This document shows positions 1 to 5,238 of a stretch of 20,217 bases of DNA, in pieces. The DNA comes from a virus. The notes under the pieces were generated by a model that was given only the letters and a program-made list of their open reading frames with translations, ran no database searches and was not told where the DNA came from. Position numbers and translations under genes: made by a program. The stretch lies in the IMG/VR virus record IMGVR_UViG_3300010354_000895, positions 1-20,217 of that record; one strand, given 5' to 3'. Every line of letters starts with the position of its first letter. Positions within the stretch are counted from its first letter, which is position 1.

Positions 1-171
1 AAACATAATTATCTTAAAGACAGCACAACAGGAGCCACTTTTTATAACGATATGATGCGGGCCAGAATGATTACAGAAGAACACGAAAAGGAATGTCGTA
101 TTCGTAATCAAAATCCCGCAGTCCACGCTGCATATGAACATTACTTAACACTGCTACATCTATGTCGATGA
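1..171 (+). CDS. C-terminal part of an unknown phage protein (5' end outside window)
   Basis: An open frame runs from base 1 to a TGA at 169-171, so only the last 56 residues of this gene are visible. The piece is polar and charged, with a Met/Arg-rich helical stretch (NDMMRARMITEEHEK) and a Tyr/His/Leu-rich end (AAYEHYLTLLHLCR). I do not recognise the family. Its stop overlaps the next gene in an ATGA arrangement at 168-171, the same coupling style used throughout this cluster, which supports it being a real gene end. Without the N-terminus no function can be offered. Confidence 0.6.
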   Translation, partial: KHNYLKDSTTGATFYNDMMRARMITEEHEKECRIRNQNPAVHAAYEHYLTLLHLCR

Positions 172-404
172 AACATTTTAGTTTGCATTCCACATTTGCA
201 GAATGTCCTATCTATTGGCAAAACTTTATAATTTATTTACACAATGAGTTCGATATGTGGGGTAGAGATGTATCGGTGTCCATAATCCAGCGTGAACTAA
301 AACCCTACGGTGGGCGATATCATCTGGCTGGATCGGAATCTCAGGAGTATATAGAGTTTCAAGATGAGAAACAATTAATTTTATTTGCATTAAAGTGGTC
401 ATGA
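168..404 (+). CDS. Small phage protein of the Lys-Trp-Ser C-tail family (copy 1)
   Basis: A protein of 78 residues (80 if the in-frame ATG at 162 is used). I prefer the ATG at 168 because it forms an ATGA overlap with the upstream stop, and because the neighbouring paralogues also begin Met-Lys. No function is recognised. The last part reads as a hydrophobic strand (YIEF), an acidic turn and a helix ending LILFALKWS. The same ending closes four other small proteins in this window (genes at 401, 657, 6904 and 8392). The N-terminal half has a helix with two Trp (YWQNFIIYLHNEFDMW) followed by a basic strand. The protein is soluble, with no signal peptide. Its 3' end supplies the start codon of the next gene. 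Confidence 0.65.
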   Translation: MKHFSLHSTFAECPIYWQNFIIYLHNEFDMWGRDVSVSIIQRELKPYGGRYHLAGSESQEYIEFQDEKQLILFALKWS

Positions 405-655
405 AATATTGGAATAAAAATCTTCGTTCAAGACAGCATTGGACTGGTCTGGTTCATGATATTAGAACATCAAATGTACTACTGATGCGATATTTCGAAA
501 TTGACGGCGCATTAAACAAGAGAAAATTATGGTGCCAAAATAATGGTAGCACAAGTAGATTTTTTTATCGTACAAATCACAATCAGGGCTATACCAGTTA
601 CTGGTGGTTTGAAAATCCAAATGATGCTCTATTGTTTGCATTGAAATGGTCATAA
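401..655 (+). CDS. Small phage protein of the Lys-Trp-Ser C-tail family (copy 2)
   Basis: An 84-residue protein. The ATG at 401 overlaps the upstream TGA as ATGA (401-404); an in-frame GTG at 395 would add only two residues and is less likely. The protein is rich in Trp, Arg, Asn and Tyr. It ends with an aromatic strand (SYWWF), ENPND, and the tail ALLFALKWS. It is therefore a tandem paralogue of its neighbours, although outside the tail little identity is visible. No catalytic motif or membrane segment is seen, and the function is unknown. It is followed after one base by the third copy, so the three were probably made from one mRNA by coupled translation. Confidence 0.65.
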   Translation: MKYWNKNLRSRQHWTGLVHDIRTSNVLLMRYFEIDGALNKRKLWCQNNGSTSRFFYRTNHNQGYTSYWWFENPNDALLFALKWS

Positions 656-656
656 T

Positions 657-938
657 ATGAAATTAAAAAAACTTGATAAACGTATGACAGGGTATTTTGA
701 TTTCGATTTCATTGTGGAATTTGGACCCAGTAAAGCTGATACAGAACATTTTGTACAATGTCGTAGATGGTGTGTTGCACAGTTTGGTGATAGTGTCGAA
801 TACCCTATATGGGAAGACTTTTTAGAATTTAGAAATTTACAATGGTCCTGGGAAAGAGAAAAATACAATGGTATCTTGAGATGTAGACTTTATCTAGACG
901 AACAATCTACTACACTTTTTACCCTAAAGTGGTCATAA
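657..938 (+). CDS. Small phage protein of the Lys-Trp-Ser C-tail family (copy 3)
   Basis: A 93-residue protein, the longest member of the family here. It starts at an ATG one base after the previous stop. The beginning is basic (MKLKKLDKRMTGYF), the middle has Cys/Trp (CRRWCVAQFGD) and an acidic/aromatic stretch, and the end is a strand (RCRLYL) followed by DEQSTTLFTLKWS. The tail has Thr in place of the Ala found in copies 1 and 2. The function is unknown. Head-to-tail placement with two other members suggests amplification by duplication followed by fast divergence. Confidence 0.65.
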   Translation: MKLKKLDKRMTGYFDFDFIVEFGPSKADTEHFVQCRRWCVAQFGDSVEYPIWEDFLEFRNLQWSWEREKYNGILRCRLYLDEQSTTLFTLKWS

Positions 939-946
939 ATTTAGAC

Positions 947-1285
947 ATGAAAAATTTTTTTATAGTTAAAAAGAAATCAGTTATTGAAATTCAATGGCAG
1001 TCAGTTTATCCTATTAATTCATACGAGCAAATTGAAAATTTATTAAACTTTATTTTTATACAGGAAAAAATAGATTTTTGTTATCTATCAGTTGTGATTT
1101 CCAATAGAATATTTAAACAATTTATTAGTCACTCAGCTTGGAAATCTATTTCTAATGAAATGAGATATTCCATATTCAAAGATATTGATCAAGTAGTAGC
1201 GGTAGGAGTAGATAATTTATTAACTGCTGAAAAATTAGTAGATAGTATAGAAAAAGCTATTGTTTGGCAGGCGTTAAAATCCTGA
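947..1285 (+). CDS. Hypothetical phage protein
   Basis: A 112-residue protein from the ATG at 947. A GTG at 929 would add six residues and overlap the previous gene by 10 bases; neither start has a clear Shine-Dalgarno. The sequence is rich in Ile, Phe and Lys and looks like a small alpha/beta protein: strands around FFIVKK and CYLSVVIS, a helix EQIENLLNFIF, and a C-terminal helix ending KAIVWQALKS. That ending faintly recalls the tail of the preceding three paralogues but lacks the Lys-Trp-Ser order, so I do not include it in the family. Its 3' end overlaps the convergent HAD-like gene by 12 bases. The function is unknown. Confidence 0.5.
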   Translation: MKNFFIVKKKSVIEIQWQSVYPINSYEQIENLLNFIFIQEKIDFCYLSVVISNRIFKQFISHSAWKSISNEMRYSIFKDIDQVVAVGVDNLLTAEKLVDSIEKAIVWQALKS

Positions 1286-1861
1286 TTGTTTCAGATCGTT
1301 ATAAATTTCGCGCCAGGAACTAACACGTTTAATTTCTGGATGTTTGTAATCTAAGTTATAATTATGTGCCATTAAATAGGGCCGTAGACCGTAGGCTAGT
1401 CCATCCTCTGCATTGACAGGTTTATCTTCTACCCAGATATAATTTGTGTGGATGTAATTTTTCAAGATATGATTTTTATCCTGGCCTGTATCAGCAAACA
1501 AATATTCACTGAATACGTTGCTTCCGAACCAATTTTCTAAATTCTGTATACGCAGTTTCTGCGCACATTTGTCTAAGGATAAACTAGTGATACAATGAAA
1601 AGTAATACCGAATTCATGATGAATTTTGGTCATATAGGGCAAACTATCACGTAAAGGAGATAAAAACCCAATTTGAGCAGATTCATTGAAGATACGTACT
1701 AGTTCTTTACTTTTTTCTCTAGATATATTGAATCTTTGATTAACATTATATGCATCTGGTTCAACCAAAACATATTTTTTTTGTGCCATCCATTCATTAA
1801 AGCTGGCTTCCCAATTTAGTACAACACCATCGATATCAGTTAAAATTACGTTTTTAGTCAT
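1274..1861 (-). CDS. HAD-superfamily hydrolase (phosphatase)
   Basis: A 195-residue protein with the haloacid-dehalogenase signature. Motif I is ILTDIDGVV (nucleophile Asp9, acid/base Asp11). Motif II is CITSLS (Thr92/Ser93). A Lys near 129-134 fits motif III, and WVEDKP (Glu145-Asp146) is motif IV, which binds the metal. Members remove phosphate from small molecules, nucleotides or nucleic-acid ends. The substrate cannot be read from the sequence; a 5'(3')-deoxynucleotidase or a polynucleotide 3'-phosphatase-like role are options. It is the only gene on the minus strand, convergent with the gene before it and divergent from the desaturase with 24 bases between the starts. This placement suggests a separately acquired cargo gene. 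No strong ribosome site is visible. Confidence 0.8.
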   Translation of the reverse strand: MTKNVILTDIDGVVLNWEASFNEWMAQKKYVLVEPDAYNVNQRFNISREKSKELVRIFNESAQIGFLSPLRDSLPYMTKIHHEFGITFHCITSLSLDKCAQKLRIQNLENWFGSNVFSEYLFADTGQDKNHILKNYIHTNYIWVEDKPVNAEDGLAYGLRPYLMAHNYNLDYKHPEIKRVSSWREIYNDLKQSGF

Positions 1862-1885
1862 TGTTTTTTCAAGTAAATATAATAT

Positions 1886-2590
1886 ATGTTTGCAACTCTT
1901 TATACTTTAATATTAACACATTTTACTATAGTATGTGTAACACTTTTTCTCCATAGATCACAAACTCATAGATCTTGTTTATTTAATCCAACAATTAGTC
2001 ACCTTATGCGTTTCTGGCTTTGGCTTACAACAGGCATGGTAACTAAGCAGTGGGTTGCTATACATCGATTACATCATCAAAAAACAGATACAATCGACGA
2101 TCCCCATAGCCCTCAGATACACGGACTTGCTAAAGTACTTTTTGGTGGTGCTGTATTATATTATCAAGCAGCTCGTGATAAAACTATGATAGATAGTTTA
2201 GGCTATGGTACTCCCAATGATTGGATAGAACGTAATCTTTATACTCCATATTCTTGGTTAGGTGTTATAATTATGCTCTTGATAGACACTTTGTTGTTCG
2301 GATGGATCGGATTGTTGATTTGGCTTGTACAGATGATTTGGATTCCATTTTGGGCAGCAGGTGTGGTAAATGGGCTAGGCCATTTTTGGGGATATAGAAA
2401 CGGTATCACAGATGATTCATCCCGCAATATTTTTCCCTTGGGTATACTTATTGGTGGTGAAGAATTACATCACAATCACCATTTAGATCCAGTTAACCCA
2501 AAGTTAAGTAGGAGATGGTTTGAACTTGATTTGGGCTACATCTACCTAAAAATATTTTGTTGTTGTAAATTAGCAACACTAAGAAATTAG
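1886..2590 (+). CDS. Fatty-acid desaturase (membrane di-iron, acyl-lipid/acyl-CoA delta-9 type)
   Basis: A 234-residue integral membrane protein with all three histidine boxes of the membrane desaturases: HRSQTH (residues 23-28), HRLHH (60-64) and EELHHNHH (192-199). An extra conserved-type His lies in NGLGHFWGY (166). Hydrophobic spans lie near 4-22, 39-53, 84-95, 124-146 and 146-163. Enzymes of this family use a di-iron centre and O2 to place a cis double bond in a fatty acyl chain, most often at position 9, which raises membrane fluidity. The third box most resembles bacterial phospholipid desaturases of the Pseudomonas DesA type (from memory). The length is short for the family, but no motif is missing. 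The gene diverges from the HAD gene and stops one base before the next promoter. The spacer upstream contains GTAAATATAATAT, an imperfect late-type or -10 element. Confidence 0.9.
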   Translation: MFATLYTLILTHFTIVCVTLFLHRSQTHRSCLFNPTISHLMRFWLWLTTGMVTKQWVAIHRLHHQKTDTIDDPHSPQIHGLAKVLFGGAVLYYQAARDKTMIDSLGYGTPNDWIERNLYTPYSWLGVIIMLLIDTLLFGWIGLLIWLVQMIWIPFWAAGVVNGLGHFWGYRNGITDDSSRNIFPLGILIGGEELHHNHHLDPVNPKLSRRWFELDLGYIYLKIFCCCKLATLRN

Positions 2591-2591
2591 G

Positions 2592-2620
2592 TTGACAAAT
2601 AATCCCAAATTCTGTATAAT
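2592..2620 (+). promoter_or_regulatory. Early-type sigma70-like promoter
   Basis: TTGACA at 2592-2597 and TATAAT at 2615-2620 are both perfect and separated by 17 bases. The spacer carries AATCCCAAAT, shared in position with the promoters at 2861 and 3767. Transcription should begin near 2627, giving a 24-base leader with a GGAG ribosome site (2641-2644) ahead of the ATG at 2651. Confidence 0.88.
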
Positions 2621-2650
2621 GTCAGTATTATAACTTTTCTGGAGTAAGCT

Positions 2651-2854
2651 ATGGGTTATCGTGTGCTAGGCACTATGGACACCAAATGGCAACCCCGTAA
2701 AGGACTGGAAGGCCCTTTTTATTACACAAATGGGCGTGTTCTGTACTATGATCCCAAGGCAGGCGAATACTGGGATCCTACCACTGATTTTTACGTGGAT
2801 CGTGATGAAATTGCCCTGCTGCACGGCGATTTGATTGGGGTTTTGAGCCGATAA
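2651..2854 (+). CDS. Conserved small phage protein, unknown function
   Basis: A 67-residue protein starting at an ATG preceded by GGAG. It is compact, rich in Tyr, Asp and Gly, and looks like a small beta protein (RVLGTMDTKWQPRKG, YYTNGRVLYYDPK, TTDFYVDRDEIALL). I believe similar short proteins recur in aquatic T4-like phages, but no function is known to me. It is first behind a strong consensus promoter and is immediately followed by another, so it is probably made early and in quantity as a single-gene transcript with read-through. There is no membrane segment and no catalytic motif. Confidence 0.75.
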   Translation: MGYRVLGTMDTKWQPRKGLEGPFYYTNGRVLYYDPKAGEYWDPTTDFYVDRDEIALLHGDLIGVLSR

Positions 2855-2860
2855 TTTCGG

Positions 2861-2889
2861 TTGACAATAAATCCCAATTATGGTATAAT
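2861..2889 (+). promoter_or_regulatory. Early-type sigma70-like promoter, start site at the next ATG
   Basis: TTGACA at 2861-2866 and TATAAT at 2884-2889 are separated by 17 bases, with AAATCCCAATT in the spacer. Only six bases separate the -10 box from the ATG at 2896, so the predicted first base of the RNA is the A of that ATG. A short inverted repeat (CCGA/TCGG, 2848-2860) abuts the -35 box. Confidence 0.88.
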
Positions 2890-2895
2890 TACAAA

Positions 2896-3210
2896 ATGCT
2901 GAAACGTAAACGTCGCCAAGATACCAAACACGTCGTGTACTGTATCACTAATACTGTAACCCAAGAGCAGTATGTGGGTATTACAGTTTGTGGTGCATCA
3001 GTTCGTCGTGCCCTTAAAATCCGTATGCAGAAACATCTGCGTCGTGCATTGACCGAGTACAAGGATTGGGGTATCTGTCGTAGCCTACGTGAGTATGGTG
3101 CAGTCAACCATACTTATGGAGTAGTAGAAATTGTACGTGGGCGTAAACCGGCGCATGCTCGCGAACGTGAACTGATTAGGCAATTTCAACCCCAACTTAA
3201 CACAGTATGA
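2896..3210 (+). CDS. Free-standing GIY-YIG-like nuclease
   Basis: A 104-residue, very basic protein with a GIY-YIG core. The first motif appears as HVVYCI (residues 12-17) and the second as YVGIT (26-30), ten-odd residues later. Further on are an Arg/His-rich helix (RMQKHLRRAL) and the metal-binding Glu region (ARERELIRQF) followed by PQLN near 99-102. The family cuts DNA with one metal ion; phage members include homing endonucleases and nucleases of host DNA. The protein is about the size of the nuclease domain alone, with no visible added DNA-binding domain. The ATG lies exactly at the predicted transcription start and has no upstream ribosome site. The next in-frame start codon (GTG at 2935) would remove the first strand, so a leaderless start is the best reading. 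It overlaps the next gene by ATGA. Confidence 0.8.
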   Translation: MLKRKRRQDTKHVVYCITNTVTQEQYVGITVCGASVRRALKIRMQKHLRRALTEYKDWGICRSLREYGAVNHTYGVVEIVRGRKPAHARERELIRQFQPQLNTV

Positions 3211-3515
3211 CCACTGTGCAGAATGTAACTGCCTTTGCCTATGACCGTAAAGGTCGCCTGCTTAGTATGGGTCGAAACAGTTATGTAAAGACCCATCCTT
3301 TGCAGGCCCGGGCAGCTCGTGAAGTAGGTGAACACTACAAGATTTTTCTCCATGCAGAAGTAGCGGCCTTGGTTAAAGTAAAAGATTGGAGTCGTGTTCA
3401 TAGATTAGTAGTGACTAGATATAACAAGGACGGTGTACCGGTAATTGCTAAACCTTGTCGAGTTTGCCAACGTGTAATAAATCTTGCTGGTATTGAACAG
3501 GTAGAACACACTTAA
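3207..3515 (+). CDS. Small zinc-dependent nucleoside/nucleotide deaminase-fold protein
   Basis: A 102-residue protein with the two zinc motifs of the cytidine/dCMP deaminase superfamily: HAE at residues 49-51 (FLHAEVAAL, with Glu51 as proton shuttle) and PCxxC at 83-87 (KPCRVCQRVI). The N-terminal strand pair (VTAFAYDRKGRLLSMG) fits the usual first hairpin. The family hydrolyses amino groups of cytosine, deoxycytidylate or related bases. The known T4 dCMP deaminase is much larger and has extra zinc ligands, so this is a minimal relative and its substrate is not evident. It is translationally coupled to the nuclease gene upstream (ATGA, 3207-3210) and ends just before a strong AAGGAGA ribosome site. 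Confidence 0.75.
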   Translation: MTTVQNVTAFAYDRKGRLLSMGRNSYVKTHPLQARAAREVGEHYKIFLHAEVAALVKVKDWSRVHRLVVTRYNKDGVPVIAKPCRVCQRVINLAGIEQVEHT

Positions 3516-3525
3516 GGAGAGTAAA

Positions 3526-3732
3526 ATGGTAGGTTATCAAAATTACGAAGTTAATTTTAGTATTCTAACTGAAGCACGAACAGATACCTATTTGGGGTCC
3601 GGTCCCAGTTCTCTGCAATGGCTTCGCGAAACTGTATATGCACTTAATGCTGGCCAAGCTGCCGAAATGGTAGAAGCTCGTTATGGCGGACGCAATAACT
3701 GTATCGTACATAGCAGCACCCCGCTTTGGTGA
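3526..3732 (+). CDS. Small phage protein, unknown function
   Basis: A 68-residue protein starting seven bases after a near-perfect TAAGGAGA ribosome site (3512-3519). It reads as strand-helix-strand: NYEVNFSIL, then a Gly/Ser loop, a helix with ALNAGQAAEMVEARYG, and NNCIVHSSTPLW. This pattern is common among small phage proteins of unknown role. No catalytic residues or membrane spans are seen. It is the last gene of the operon that starts at the promoter at 2861, and is followed by a 125-base non-coding leader region. Confidence 0.7.
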   Translation: MVGYQNYEVNFSILTEARTDTYLGSGPSSLQWLRETVYALNAGQAAEMVEARYGGRNNCIVHSSTPLW

Positions 3733-3766
3733 TTAGGATTGATTTTTAAAGAATTCAAAAAAGTGG

Positions 3767-3795
3767 TTGACAAAAAATCCCAAATCAACTACAAT
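3767..3795 (+). promoter_or_regulatory. Early-type sigma70-like promoter
   Basis: TTGACA at 3767-3772 and TACAAT at 3790-3795 are separated by 17 bases, with AAAATCCCAAAT in the spacer as in the two preceding promoters. The predicted start is 3802, which is again the A of an ATG (a 15-codon leader ORF). The main gene lies 56 bases further on. Confidence 0.82.
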
Positions 3796-3801
3796 TTGAA
3801 T

Positions 3802-3849
3802 ATGCTGAATGGTTCAGCAGTGTTTTCAACTTTAATTTTTTTCAACTAG
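3802..3849 (+). CDS. Possible 15-codon leader ORF
   Basis: An ATG at the predicted first base of the transcript opens a 15-residue frame (MLNGSAVFSTLIFFN) ended by TAG at 3847-3849. The stop overlaps the TAGGAG ribosome site of the next gene. The reading frame crosses the hairpin at 3803-3819. If translated leaderlessly, a terminating ribosome would sit on the downstream ribosome site, which would couple or regulate its translation. It is too short to prove from coding pattern and is offered as a candidate only. Confidence 0.3.
   Translation: MLNGSAVFSTLIFFN
3803..3819 (+). promoter_or_regulatory. 5'-terminal RNA hairpin
   Basis: TGCTGAA (3803-3809) and TTCAGCA (3813-3819) form a perfect 7-bp stem with a 3-base loop. 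It begins one base after the predicted transcription start. Hairpins at the very 5' end of bacterial mRNAs are known to slow decay; here the placement suggests stabilisation of the following message. There is no U-run directly after it, so it is not a terminator. Confidence 0.55.
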
Positions 3850-3857
3850 GAGTTTTT

Positions 3858-4178
3858 ATGTTTAAGGTAGCAGGTGTTAGTCGTCTCAATGGTGAAGTTA
3901 AAGTTCGTTTTGCTAATGATATGACCCGTGTAAAGGTTCTTACTAAGAAAGGTCACACTGAGGTAGAACTTATGGAGCTTCCACAGGCAATGGATAAAGG
4001 TGCAGTAGTTAAATTTCTTAAAACCACAGAGCTTTATCTTAATGCAGATTACAAGAGTGTGATCGATGAAGCAGATAGTAAGTACAATGCTTCAGAAACT
4101 GTTCGGGTTTCTGGCAAGCTAGGCACTGCAAAATCTGCTGCAACCACTGCTTCAAAAGAAGTTGTTGAAGCTGCTTAA
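3858..4178 (+). CDS. Conserved phage protein, unknown function
   Basis: A 106-residue protein with TAGGAG ending five bases before the ATG. The first half is a beta-rich, basic region (MFKVAGVSRLNGEVKVRF, TRVKVLTKKGHTEVELMELP). The middle is helical (KGAVVKFLKTTELY, YKSVIDEADSKY), and the tail is Ala/Ser/Thr/Lys-rich and probably disordered. I recall near-identical N-termini in uncultured aquatic phages, but no function. It heads an operon of four to five genes behind the promoter at 3767. The long leader with its hairpin suggests high or controlled expression. A nucleic-acid binding role would fit the small basic beta domain but is only a guess. Confidence 0.75.
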   Translation: MFKVAGVSRLNGEVKVRFANDMTRVKVLTKKGHTEVELMELPQAMDKGAVVKFLKTTELYLNADYKSVIDEADSKYNASETVRVSGKLGTAKSAATTASKEVVEAA

Positions 4179-4190
4179 AAAAGGGTCAAA

Positions 4191-4592
4191 ATGAGCCTGC
4201 AGTATGCTTTGCCTAGAGTTGGCAGTCAAGTTCGAGTTACTACTAAATTCAAGAATCATGTCTTGTTTAAACCCGACGAATACACTCTAACTACCTATGT
4301 AGGCACTGTAGGCTCATCCCATAAACTACTATCACCCGGTAGTTTTGTTCTAGATACACCCAACACTCCAGGATTTCCTAAAAGAGAAATCAATCTGGCT
4401 TATGTTGTTGATTTAGAATATATAGATGGTTCCAAAGTAGAAAGGACCGAGTCCGTAGACAAAACTTGGATAGTTAAAGGCAGTAAAGGCGACTGCTATA
4501 CAGTAACAAAATCGGATAATAAATTAACCTGTACCTGTACAGGATTTCAATTTCGGCGGCGTTGTAAACATTTAGATGTAGCATCAAAATGA
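4191..4592 (+). CDS. SWIM-type zinc-finger phage protein
   Basis: A 133-residue protein. The C-terminal segment has the SWIM pattern CxCxnCxH: CTCTGFQFRRRCKH, near residues 113-128, following a strand YTVTKSDNKLTC. SWIM domains bind one zinc and serve protein or DNA contacts. The preceding part (about 1-100) looks beta-rich (VGSQVRVTTKF, YVGTVGS, GSFVLDTP, INLAYVVDLEYIDG), suggesting an SH3- or OB-like barrel. So the order is barrel, then WIVKGSKGDCYTV linker strand, then zinc module. The function is unknown. It overlaps the next gene, another Cys-rich protein, by ATGA at 4589-4592, which suggests the two small metal proteins are made together. Confidence 0.75.
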   Translation: MSLQYALPRVGSQVRVTTKFKNHVLFKPDEYTLTTYVGTVGSSHKLLSPGSFVLDTPNTPGFPKREINLAYVVDLEYIDGSKVERTESVDKTWIVKGSKGDCYTVTKSDNKLTCTCTGFQFRRRCKHLDVASK

Positions 4593-4858
4593 AAGAAACT
4601 TTATTTTGTAAAGACTGCAAACATTGTTACAGAAACTTTATCGATGCTCTTTTACGAGTTGAAAGTTATCGATGTATGCACGATGAAAGCTATTCGGGCG
4701 GGGTAATTAACCTAGTAACCGGAAAGAAAATGGGAGGTAGGTATATGCATTGTAGCAGTGCAAGAATGATAGCAGGGCACTGCAGACCAGAAGGTAAATT
4801 TTGGGAACCAAAAAATACCAAGAAATTTCTTTTCACTCTACTTAAACGTGAGGTTTAA
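4589..4858 (+). CDS. Cysteine-rich (zinc-ribbon-like) phage protein
   Basis: An 89-residue protein with an N-terminal CKDCKHC (residues 7-13), then YRCMH (28-32), HCSS (near 54) and GHCRPEGKFWEP (63-74). The spacing of Cys/His pairs suggests a structural zinc site or two. The ending pattern CxPEGKxxEP is one I associate with small phage proteins of unknown function. It is basic overall, with no membrane segment. Translation is coupled to the SWIM protein upstream, and the next gene starts two bases after its stop. Metal binding is inferred from Cys/His spacing, not shown. Confidence 0.7.
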   Translation: MKETLFCKDCKHCYRNFIDALLRVESYRCMHDESYSGGVINLVTGKKMGGRYMHCSSARMIAGHCRPEGKFWEPKNTKKFLFTLLKREV

Positions 4859-4860
4859 AA

Positions 4861-5238
4861 ATGACGCCCGAGCAAATCGACACTGATCAAATTCAGTTTC
4901 TAAATAAACTGGTTGCATCCGATGACCAAATTATTGGTCCGGCTTACTACAATATGGATGCTGAAAATAAAAACCGTACTCTTAAACTTTTGTTAAAGTA
5001 TTACACTTGCGAAGTTCAATTTCGTAAGGTGGATGGTAGCATAAGAACAATGCCCTGCACACTTCGTGAGGACAAACTTCCTGTGACAGACGTCATTAAA
5101 GAGAGTAAAGAAACTAAACCTACTAAGAAACAAAATACAGATGTTTTAGTAGTCTACTGCCTGGATCTACAAGAATGGCGTAGTTTTCGTTTGGACAACG
5201 TTATTTCGGTTAAAATCATCAATTATTCGGCTAATTAA
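4861..5238 (+). CDS. Small SH3/WYL-like beta protein (DUF2693-like)
   Basis: A 125-residue protein. After a helical N-terminus there is a block of the form CEVQFRKVDGSIRTMPCTL (residues 50-68), then a Lys/Thr-rich linker, then DVLVVYCLDLQEWRSFRLD and a final strand. This 'F-K-DG-R-M-C-T-L ... V-D-EWRSFR' layout matches, from memory, the small T4-like family DUF2693, whose role is unknown. It is the last gene of the operon that began at 3858. The linker around residues 78-92 is probably flexible and is longer than I would expect for the family. There are no catalytic residues to name. Confidence 0.6.
   Translation: MTPEQIDTDQIQFLNKLVASDDQIIGPAYYNMDAENKNRTLKLLLKYYTCEVQFRKVDGSIRTMPCTLREDKLPVTDVIKESKETKPTKKQNTDVLVVYCLDLQEWRSFRLDNVISVKIINYSAN

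Noticed and set aside
462-868. Minus-strand ORFs opposite the Lys-Trp-Ser family genes
   Set aside because: They mirror the coding of the three tandem paralogues, have no recognisable motif and no ribosome site; the plus-strand frames are tied together by start-stop coupling and shared tails.
947-1285. Gene at 947 as a sixth member of the Lys-Trp-Ser family
   Set aside because: Its end (AIVWQALKS) has some of the same residues but not the Leu-Lys-Trp-Ser order, and no matching strand-turn pattern before it.
2848-2860. CCGA/TCGG inverted repeat as a terminator of the gene at 2651
   Set aside because: Only four pairs and no T-run after it; it runs into the -35 box. It is noted with the promoter instead.
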